A stretch of DNA of 64,000 bases, from the NCBI GenBank assembly GCA_963785425.1, contig CAWAVG010000002.1, positions 806,001 to 870,000 on the forward strand. Direction: 5' to 3'. The notes beneath the pieces are model-generated. The model did not search any database and had not been told where the DNA came from. It worked only from the letters and a program-made list of their open reading frames with translations. The position numbers and the translations under genes are program-made. Shown here piece by piece: positions 36,750-44,357 of this stretch. The DNA is from RYN-133 sp963785425. GTDB taxonomy: Bacteria; Actinomycetota; Actinomycetes; Mycobacteriales; Jatrophihabitantaceae. Position 1 is the first letter of the stretch, and each line of letters begins with the position of its first letter.

Positions 36750-36947
36750 GTGATCGTCTTGTTCGTCTGGATCGGCGCGGCCGTGCTTGCTGCGGTCGTG
36801 CTGGCCTTCTGCGCCTACGAACTGACGTGGAAGAGCAAGCGGTTGCGCGCCGACCTCGCCAAGTTGCAGGGACTCTCGAGCGAGCTCAGCGAGTTGCAGG
36901 ACGAGGTGTCCGCTACGCAACTGCGCATGATCGAGGCGCGGCACTGA
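36750..36947 (+). CDS. Small membrane-anchored coiled-coil protein in the usual tatA position
   Basis: 65 residues: an N-terminal hydrophobic span (VLFVWIGAAVLAAVVLAFCA) followed by a charged helix with heptad-like leucines (LRADLAKLQGLSSELSELQD). In most actinobacteria tatA lies between pafC and tatC. This protein lacks TatA's FG-x-LP hinge and amphipathic helix, and its residues after the span do not align with TatA. I therefore do not call it TatA. GTG start; the tatC GTG follows one base after its stop, so the two are coupled. Confidence 0.7.
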   Translation: MIVLFVWIGAAVLAAVVLAFCAYELTWKSKRLRADLAKLQGLSSELSELQDEVSATQLRMIEARH

Positions 36948-36948
36948 C

Positions 36949-37848
36949 GTGGCCAAGGTCGCGCGCAAGGTTCGCCGCCGACGGTCCAATCCCGAGGGCC
37001 GCATGTCGGTCATGGACCACCTGCGCGAACTGCGCCGGCGCATCATCTGGATGCTGTTGATCGTCGCCATCGGTGCGGTCGTCGGCTGGGTGTTCTACAG
37101 CCAGATCCTCGATTTCCTGAAGCATCCGTACTGCGAGGTGCCGTCGAAGTACCGCTACACACAACCGGGCAAGGGTTGTGTGCTGATCTATCACGGCGCG
37201 CTCGACGGTTTCACCACGCGACTGAAGGTGTCCGCGATCGCGGGCGCCGTGCTGACCGCACCGCTGTGGCTGTACCAGATCTGGGCGTTCATCACGCCGG
37301 GTCTGCGCAAGAACGAGCGCCGCTACACGATCGTCTTCGTGATCGTGTCCTCGGTGCTCTTCGCGGCCGGTATGGCGCTCGCGTATCTCGTCCTGGCCAA
37401 GGGCCTGAAGATCGTGATCGAACAGGGCGGCAACGGCACTGCCGCGCAGCTGACCGTCAGCGACTACATCTCGTTCGTCACGCTCATGATGGTGATCTTC
37501 GGGGCCGCGTTCGAGTTGCCGCTGCTGGTCGTGATGGCGAACCTCGCCGGCGCGCTGCCCGCGCGTGCGCTGAAGAAGTCGCAACGGATCGCGATCTTCC
37601 TGATCTTCCTGTTCGCTGCCGTCGCGACGCCGACCACCGACCCGTTCACCATGTGCGCAATGGCGGTGCCGATGGTGTTGCTGTTCGAGGGTGCGGTGCT
37701 GTTCGCTGTCGTGCACGACCGTCGCAAGGCGCGCCGCCGCGCCGAGGAGCGCGCCGTCGAGCATCTGGACGACGAGACCCCGTCCTCGATCGACGCCGTG
37801 CCGCAGCCACTGAGCGCCGGTGACGACAGCTGGGGCGACACCACCTGA
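36949..37848 (+). CDS. tatC: Sec-independent protein translocase TatC
   Basis: 299 residues, six membrane spans. Family motifs: MSVMDHLRELRRRIIWMLL at the first span, the periplasmic segment DGFTTRLKVSAIAGAVLTAP, PLWLYQIWAFITPGLRKNER (signal-peptide-binding region), and FGAAFELPLLVVMANLAG. It recognises twin-arginine signal peptides, such as that predicted on the Rieske lipoprotein in this window. A charged C-terminal tail of about 45 residues is present. GTG start one base after the small membrane protein. Confidence 0.96.
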   Translation: MAKVARKVRRRRSNPEGRMSVMDHLRELRRRIIWMLLIVAIGAVVGWVFYSQILDFLKHPYCEVPSKYRYTQPGKGCVLIYHGALDGFTTRLKVSAIAGAVLTAPLWLYQIWAFITPGLRKNERRYTIVFVIVSSVLFAAGMALAYLVLAKGLKIVIEQGGNGTAAQLTVSDYISFVTLMMVIFGAAFELPLLVVMANLAGALPARALKKSQRIAIFLIFLFAAVATPTTDPFTMCAMAVPMVLLFEGAVLFAVVHDRRKARRRAEERAVEHLDDETPSSIDAVPQPLSAGDDSWGDTT

Positions 37849-37852
37849 TCCT

Positions 37853-37940
37853 GTTGAGTGACGTCCCCCGCGGTTGAGTGACGTCCCCCGCGATTGGGTG
37901 ACGCCGGATTCGGCGTCACGCACCGCGGGCATCCGTCACT
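37853..37940. repeat. Array R4: 20-bp-spaced GAGTGACG units, central hairpin, then inverted units
   Basis: A 20-bp unit (GTTGAGTGACGTCCCCCGCG) is repeated exactly at 37853 and 37873, and a variant begins at 37893. A perfect hairpin follows: GTGACGCCG (37898-37906), GATT, CGGCGTCAC (37911-37919). Inverted GTCAC units start at 37915 and 37935, again 20 bp apart. It lies between tatC and helY and is the clear relative of R1 in reverse complement. Confidence 0.85.
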
Positions 37941-37967
37941 CGACGCGGCGGTAACTAGGCTGGACGC

Positions 37968-40723
37968 ATGTCGTCGCCCAGCGAACGGTATGTCGCTGCG
38001 CGGCGGCGGTCCGAGCGTCCCGCGCTGCACGATTTCCGTGGCAGCCTTCCGTTTCGGCTCGACGGCTTCCAGGTCGAGGCCTGCGCGGCGCTCGAGGACG
38101 GCTACGCGGTACTGGTGTGCGCGCCGACCGGTGCGGGCAAGACCGTCGTCGGCGAGTTCGCCGTACATCTGGCGCTCGCTTCGGGTCAGAAGTGCTTCTA
38201 CACGACACCGATCAAGGCGCTGTCGAACCAGAAGTACAACGACCTGGTCGACCGGCACGGCGCCGGCCAGGTCGGCCTGCTCACCGGCGACAACTCGGTC
38301 AACGCCGACGCACCCATCGTCGTCATGACGACCGAGGTGCTGCGCAACATGCTCTATGTCGGCAGCTCCTCGCTCGCCGACCTCGGCTACGTGGTCATGG
38401 ACGAGGTGCACTACCTCGGCGACCGGTTCCGCGGCGGCGTCTGGGAAGAGGTGATCATCCACCTGCCGCTGTCGGTGCGCATGGTGTCGCTGTCGGCGAC
38501 TGTGTCGAACGCCGAGGAGTTCGGCGAATGGCTCGTCTCGGTACGCGGCGAGACCAGGGTCATCGTGCACGAGCAACGGCCCGTGCCGCTGTGGCAGCAC
38601 ATGCTGATCGGCAAGCGGATGTTCGACCTGTTCGGGGCTGCCGACGACGAGCACGGCAGAGCCGGCGCCGCGACAGTCGATCCGGCTCTGACCCGCTACG
38701 TCAACGAGCGCATGCGCTACCTCGATCCCGGTGCGCTACAACCGGCGTGGCGGCCCGCGCGGGCTGCGGGGCTGGCGGCCGACCCCACGTCCTGACGTCA
38801 TCGCCCGCCTCGACAGCGAGGGCCTGCTGCCGGCGATCACGTTCGTGTTCAGCCGCGCCGGCTGCGACGCGGCCGTGCAGCAGTGCGTGTACGCCGGGCT
38901 GTGGCTCACGACCGAGGACGAGCGCGAACAGATCGACAGCGATCGTCGAGCAGCGCTGCGCGAGCATTCCCGGCGAGGACCTCGACGTGCTCGGCTACTG
39001 GGACTGGCGCGACGGGCTGCGCCGCGGCATCGCCCCGCACCACGCCGGCCTCGTCCCCGCCTTCAAGGAGACCGTCGAGGAACTGTTCGTGCGCGGCCTG
39101 GTGAAGGCCGTCTTCGCCACCGAGACGCTCGCGCTCGGCATCAACATGCCGGCCCGCACCGTCGTGCTCGAGCGGCTGAGCAAGTTCAACGGCGAGACGC
39201 ATGCCGACCTCACGCCCGGCGAGTACACCCAGTTGACCGGACGGGCCGGGCGCCGCGGCATCGACATCGAGGGCCATGCCGTCGTGCTGTGGAGTCCCGA
39301 GGTCGACCCGAGCCGCGTCGCCGGTCTCGCATCGACGCGTACCTATCCGTTGCGGTCGTCGTTTCGTCCCTCGTACAACATGGCGGTCAACCTCGTCGCC
39401 CAGATGGGACGGACGGCGGCACGGCGCCTGCTCGAGTCGTCGTTCGCGCAGTTCCAGGCCGACCGCGGCGTGGCCGGGCTCGCAAAGCAGATCCGGCGCA
39501 ACGAGCAGACGCTGCGCGAGTACGAGCAGAACCTGACGTGCGAGCTCGGCGACATCCGCGAGTACGCGCAGCTGCGACGTGCCCTGTCCGAGCGCGAGAG
39601 CGAGCTGTCGCGGCAGGGTGCGAAGACCCGCCGCGCGGCCGTGGCCCGCTCGCTCGAGGCACTGCGTCCCGGCGACGTGATCCGGGTGCCGTCCGGGAAG
39701 CGCGCGGGGCTGGCGGTCGTGCTCGATCCCGGGCGTGCACCCGCGCGACGACCCGCATCCCCTGGTGGTGACCGAAGCGTCGCTGGGCCGGCCGGCTGTC
39801 GATGGTCGACTTCCCGGTGACCGCCGAGGTGCTCGGGACGGTGCGCGTGCCGAAGAAGGTCGATCACCGATCGCCGCAGGTGCGGCGCGACCTGGTGTCG
39901 AGCCTGCTGGCACTCGACATCGCGCCCGAGCGACGGCCGCGACGCAAGGCGACCACAGGCGCAGGCGACGACACCGAGATCCTCGAACTGCGGGCCGCGC
40001 TGCGAGCGCACCCGTGCCACGGCTGCAACGATCGCGAGCAGCACATGCGCTGGGCCGAGCGGGCGGCGCGCCTCGAGCGCGAGACCGACGACCTGCGCCG
40101 CCGCATCGAGGGCCGCACCGGATCGCTCGGGCGGCGCTTCGACCGCATCTGCCGCTTGCTCGACCGCCGCGGCTATCTCGCCGAGGACGAGACGACCCCG
40201 GCCGGTCGCCAGCTCGCCCGGATCTGGTCGGAGTCGGACCTCGTGATCGCCGAGTGCCTGCCGGGCGGGCGCCTGGGAGGGCCTGCAACCGGCCGAGCTC
40301 GCCGCGGTCGTCTCGGTGCTGGTCTACGAGCCGCGCCGCGACGAGCAGCCGGTCGAGCGCATGCCGTCCGTCGCCCTGCGTGACGCGCTGGCCATGACCG
40401 TGCGCATCTGGGCACGCGTCGTCGAGGACGAGGAGGAGCTCGGTCTGACGCCGAGCCGCGAACCGCAGCCTGGACTGGTCGGTGCGATCTACCGGTGGGC
40501 ACGCGGCGAGCGCCTGGACGCGGCCCTCGAGGCGGCCGCCCACAACGGCGCGGAACTCTCGGCGGGCGATTTCGTGCGCTGGTGCAAGCAGGTGCTCGAC
40601 CTGCTCGACCAGCTCGCCGGAATCCCGGCGCCCGGCGGCGAGCCCGAGCCGCTCGCAGCGACCGCACGGGCCGCGGCCGCGGCGGTACGCCGGGGCGTGG
40701 TCGCCCAGAGCATGCAGTTGTGA
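37968..40723 (+). CDS. helY: DEAD/DEAH (Ski2-like) RNA helicase HelY, with five apparent +1 frameshifts
   Basis: The joined product is about 916 residues, matching HelY homologues near 906. Motifs: Walker A CAPTGAGKTVVGEFA, DEVH box VVMDEVHYL, SLSAT, then LALGINMPARTVVLERL and TGRAGRRG, followed by the DSHCT C-terminal domain (IYRWARGERLDAALEAA). Reading shifts by +1 near 38730, at about 38941, 39734, 39783 and 40270. Deleting one base at each site restores full alignment with the family. All five are the same sign, in a gene that is normally intact, so sequence error is likelier than decay. A TAGGCT box six bases before the ATG suggests a leaderless start. Confidence 0.85.
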
Positions 40724-40879
40724 CCGTTTTGCCGAACTCGTTCGGCACTGAGCCGAATGTGCTGCCCCGACGGCTACTGACCGGCACGGCGCTGAGGCAG
40801 TAGCGTGTTCGCAGCCAGCGCGCGGCGCCTGGTTGCAGCGCGAGCTGAAGCGATGACGGGGAATAGCGGGGATATCGGG

Positions 40880-42296
40880 ATGAGCGACTCGGGGAACCAG
40901 CAGAACTACCCCGGCCAGCAGTGGCCGCCGCCGCAGCAGGGCGGCTACCCGCCCCAGAGCCCGCCCCAGGGCCCGCCGCAGGGTCCTCCCCAGGGCGGGT
41001 ACCCGCAGGGTGGCGGGTACCAGCAGTATCCGCAGCAGGGTGGCCAGCAGTGGCCGCAGAGCTCGGAGCAGAACCCGTACCAGCCCCCGGGCCAGCAGCC
41101 GCCGGCCCACGACGAGCCGCCGGCCCACGACGAGCCGCCCGCGCACGACGAGCCGCCCGCGCACGACGAGCCGCGCCGAGCAGGAGCACGCCGAGGCGGC
41201 TCCGGAGGGCCACGACGCTCAGCAAGGCGCTCACCAGGACGGCCAGGAGCCCGAGCAGTCCGATGACGGCACGCAGCCGGCGCCGGTCCGCGAGCCGGAC
41301 CCGTCCTCGACGGACACCCAGTTCATCCCGCTGTCCAAGGACCCGGCGCAGGCCGGTCAGGGGCAGGCGACGACCGCGTTCCAGCCGGTCTCGGATCAGC
41401 CTGGTCAGACCGGTCAATCGGGCGAGTCGAGCTGGGGCCAGGCCGGCTACGCAGCGGCAGCCGGAGGCGCAGCCGGCGCCGCTGGTGCCGGGGCCACCGA
41501 GGGCTACCAGCAGCCGACCGGTTACGGGCAGCCCGGTTACGGGCAGCCGGGTTACGGGCAGAGCCAGGACTACGGCCAGCAGAGCGCGCCACCGGGCTAC
41601 GGGCAGCCCGGCTACGGGCAGAGCCAGGACTACGGCCAGCAGAGCGACGGGCAGCAGCCGGGTTACGGCCAGCAGAGCTACGGGCAGCAGCCGGGTTACG
41701 GCCAGCCGGGCTATGGGCAGCAGCCCGGCTACGGCCAGCAGGCGGCATACGGTCAGCAGCCGGGCTACGGCCAGCCGGGCTACAACCAGCCGGCCACCGG
41801 CCAGGCCGCCGCGGGCTACGGCCAGCAGAGCTATGACCAGCAGGGTTACGGCCAGCAGGGTTACGGGCAGCCGGGCTACGGGCAGCAGGGTTACGGCCAG
41901 CAGGGTTACGGCCAGCAGAGCTACGGCCAGCCCGGCTACAGCCAGGGCTACAACCAGCAGAGCTACGCGAGCTCGGACTATGCGCAGCCGGCGGGGGAGA
42001 AGAAGGGCAAAGGCCTGCTCTACTCCTTGATCGCGCTCGTCGTCATCGTCGTGATCGCAGCGGTGCTCGCGCTGGTGGTCAAGCCGTCCTTCCTCGGGTT
42101 CACCACCAACCTCAAGCACGACGCCGTCGAGAGCTACATCCAGCAGAACTTCTCCGAGTCGAACGTGACCTGCAACGGCGGACAGAACATCGAGATCTCG
42201 CAGGGCAAGAAGTTCCAGTGCCGCGGCGGCGACGGTCGCACGTTCACCGTCACCCTCACCGACGACAGTGGGACGTACGAGGTGGCGCAGAACTAG
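40880..42296 (+). CDS. DUF4333 membrane protein with Y/G/Q-rich low-complexity N-terminus, one apparent frameshift
   Basis: Joined product about 471 residues. N-terminal P/Q/G-rich stretch, four tandem PPAHDE repeats (18 bp each, 41102-41173), an acidic segment, then about 150 residues of YGQP/YGQQ repeats. One membrane span follows (LLYSLIALVVIVVIAAVLAL), then an extracytoplasmic DUF4333 domain with two cysteines (VTCNGGQN, FQCRGGDG). A +1 shift at about 41177, directly after the PPAHDE repeats, must be removed to join the halves. Function unknown; DUF4333 is an actinobacterial exported domain. Its TAG shares bases with the stop of the convergent exonuclease gene. Confidence 0.75.
41500..41960 (+). 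repeat. In-gene Y/G/Q repeat tract
   Basis: A run of 9-, 12- and 15-bp units encoding GYGQP, GYGQQ, SYGQQ and variants, roughly 150 codons. Unit boundaries vary, indicating repeated slippage or recombination. It encodes a tyrosine-spaced, disorder-prone sequence resembling eukaryotic FET-type low-complexity domains. Confidence 0.85.
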
Positions 42297-43243
42297 TTGC
42301 CGGGCCGGCGACGGCCCGCGTCCTGCACCGCGTTGTGGATGGCGTTGTGAATTGCGTTGTGAATGGCGTTGAGCAGGCGGTTCAGCGACGCCTCGATACC
42401 GAGTTCCTCGGAAAGTTCGACGAGCCGTTCGGGGTCCGCAGGCTCGGCGGGCAGCGCGTCGTCGACCGGGGGAACCTCGGCGTCGACGCGGCCGCGTACG
42501 GCGGCGGGCGCCCTGGACAGGTATTCGCGCGCCGCGAGGATCCTGCTCGCCGCACCTGACGGGAAGCCCGCCGTCCTCGCCTCGGCGGCGGCGACGATGT
42601 CCTCGACCGCGCCGAAGCGCGCGACCAGGGCGGCCGCGGTCTTCTCGCCGACGCCCGGAACTCCCGGAAGCCCGTCGCTCGGATCACCGCGCAGGATCGC
42701 GAAGTCGGCGTACCGGGCCGCGGGCACGCCGTACTTCGCCAGCACCTGATCCGGTCCCATCGCCTGCATCTTCGCGATGCCGCGGCCGGTGTACAGCACG
42801 GTCACCCGCTCGTCGGCGAGCGCGAGCAGGTCACGGTCACCGCTGACGACCTCGACGCGGTCGTCGTCGCGGACGGCCAGCGCCGCGATGACGTCGTCGG
42901 CCTCGAAACCCGGCGCGCCGACGTGAGCCAGCCCGACCGCGGTGAGCACTTCGAGCAGCACCGGCACCTGCGGCGCCAACGCCGCGGGGACGTCCTCGCC
43001 GCCGCCCTTCGCCATCCGGTGCGCCTTGTACGTCGGGACGGCGCGCACCCGGAACGCAGGACGCCAGTCCAGGTCGAGGCAGGCGACGTGGCGGGTGGGA
43101 CGGCGCTTGTCGATCAGCGCCGCCGTCATGTCGAGGTAGCCGCGGATCGCGTTCACCGGACGCCCGTCCGGCGCGGTGATCGACTCGGGCAGTGCGTAGA
43201 ACGCGCGGAAGTAGAGATTCGCCGCGTCGACGAGCATCAGCAT
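42293..43243 (-). CDS. 5'-3' exonuclease (PolA N-terminal domain-like)
   Basis: 316 residues, a stand-alone FEN/5'-nuclease. The N-terminal block LMLVDAANLYFRAFYALP, GFEADDVIAALA, the metal-binding VVSGDRDLLAL, and the helix-hairpin-helix LPGVPGVGEKTAAALVARFG are all present. It would trim flaps or RNA primers. The C-terminus carries a near-perfect NAIH repeat (NAIHNAIHNAIHNAV) encoded by 12-bp tandem units at 42330-42365, an unusual tail. ATG at 43243; an ATG two codons later is an alternative. The stop (minus strand TAG) overlaps the plus-strand TAG in the sequence CTAG. Confidence 0.92.
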   Translation of the reverse strand: MLMLVDAANLYFRAFYALPESITAPDGRPVNAIRGYLDMTAALIDKRRPTRHVACLDLDWRPAFRVRAVPTYKAHRMAKGGGEDVPAALAPQVPVLLEVLTAVGLAHVGAPGFEADDVIAALAVRDDDRVEVVSGDRDLLALADERVTVLYTGRGIAKMQAMGPDQVLAKYGVPAARYADFAILRGDPSDGLPGVPGVGEKTAAALVARFGAVEDIVAAAEARTAGFPSGAASRILAAREYLSRAPAAVRGRVDAEVPPVDDALPAEPADPERLVELSEELGIEASLNRLLNAIHNAIHNAIHNAVQDAGRRRPGN

Positions 43244-43257
43244 CCGGGCGGATCGTC

Positions 43258-44319
43258 CTAGTACACCGTGTGCGACGCGTCGGTGCTGCCGCGAACGACG
43301 ACCTCGGTCGGCAGGACGACGTCGGCGGTGTTCACCCCGCCGCCGCAGTTCGGCAGTTCGCCGGATGCGATCGTGGCGAGCAGGCGGGTCGTGACGTCGA
43401 GTGCCTGACCGTTGACCGGCTGCCGCACGGTCGACAGGTCCATCAGCTCGGCGGTGGGGTGGTCGTCGAAGCCGATGATCGCGACGTCGTCAGGCACCTT
43501 GCGACCGAGCTTGCGCAACGCGCGCATCGCCCCGCAGGCCATCTCGTCGCTCTCGGCGAAGATCGCGGTCGGCGGCTCGTCGAGTCGCATCAGCGCGTTG
43601 CACGCCTGCTCGCCGCCCTCGATCGTGAAGTACCCGAGCAGCTCGAGCGCAGGGTCGGGCGCGACCCCGACCTCGGCGAGTGCTTCGCGGTATCCGTCCG
43701 CCCGGTGCAGCGGCGGGGTGAAGCGCATCGGGTCGTCGGTGTCACCGCCGATCAGCGCTACGCGCCGGTGCCCCAGTGCGGTCAGGTGCCGAACCGCTGC
43801 CCTGGCCGAGGCGATGTCGTCGATGCGTGTCGAGAGGAATCCTGGACGGGCGAAGCCGAGCAGCCCGACCGGCGTGCCGAGCGACTCCAGCGCGGTGATC
43901 TCGGCATCGGAGAGCACGAGGCTGGCGACGAGGACGGCGTCGACCCGCTTGCGCATGGGCATCACGTCGAAGAACCGCGCGCGACCCTGCTCGTCACCGA
44001 GGTTGTAGAGCAGCAGGTCGAAGCCGGCCTTGCGCAGCGAGGTCTCGACCGTGTCGATCACCTCGGCGAAGAACCAGCGGTTGACGAACGGCACGACGAC
44101 CCCGACCGTGGCCGTGCGGCCGCTCGCAAGGCGGGCCGCGAACGGGGAGGCGATGTAGTCGAGTTCGGCGGCGGCTTCGAGCACGCGGCTGCGCGTCGAG
44201 GCAGCCACATCGGGCAGTCCGCGCAGCGCGCGCGACACCGTCGCGATGGAAACCCCTGCCAGCCGCGCGACATCCTCGATACTTGCTGCCACCGGTCGGG
44301 TCACCACCTTCGCTGACAC
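43258..44319 (-). CDS. LacI-family transcriptional regulator
   Basis: 353 residues. N-terminal LacI HTH (SIEDVARLAGVSIATVSRAL with the hinge VLEAAAELDYIASPFAARL) followed by a periplasmic-binding-like sensor domain (VGVVVPFVNRWFFAEVIDTV, GFDDHPTAELMDLSTVRQPV). It probably represses a sugar-related gene when ligand-free. GTG start at 44319. The sequence GGAAACGTTATC (44321-44332), centred on the ACGT typical of LacI operators, overlaps the start region and may be an autoregulatory site. It is divergent from the amidohydrolase gene by 38 bp, which may be its target. Confidence 0.9.
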   Translation of the reverse strand: MSAKVVTRPVAASIEDVARLAGVSIATVSRALRGLPDVAASTRSRVLEAAAELDYIASPFAARLASGRTATVGVVVPFVNRWFFAEVIDTVETSLRKAGFDLLLYNLGDEQGRARFFDVMPMRKRVDAVLVASLVLSDAEITALESLGTPVGLLGFARPGFLSTRIDDIASARAAVRHLTALGHRRVALIGGDTDDPMRFTPPLHRADGYREALAEVGVAPDPALELLGYFTIEGGEQACNALMRLDEPPTAIFAESDEMACGAMRALRKLGRKVPDDVAIIGFDDHPTAELMDLSTVRQPVNGQALDVTTRLLATIASGELPNCGGGVNTADVVLPTEVVVRGSTDASHTVY

Positions 44320-44357
44320 CGGAAACGTTATCGACCTTCGCTGGCAGACTCTCCCGC

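Noticed and set aside
36750..36947. Calling the 65-aa protein TatA from synteny
   Set aside because: It lacks the hinge and amphipathic helix of TatA; position alone is not enough.
20888..37940. The 19-20-bp-spaced arrays as CRISPR
   Set aside because: Units are 7-10 bp, spacers are not unique 30-mers, halves are inverted and no cas genes are present.
37968..40723. Programmed frameshifting in helY
   Set aside because: Five shifts without slippery sequences or conserved structures, in a gene normally in one frame; sequence error is simpler.
40730..40747. TGCCGAA-CTCG-TTCGGCA after helY as terminator or LexA box
   Set aside because: The T-run is on the wrong side for a plus-strand terminator, and the half-sites CGAAC/GTTCG have a 2-base gap instead of the four required by the actinobacterial SOS box.
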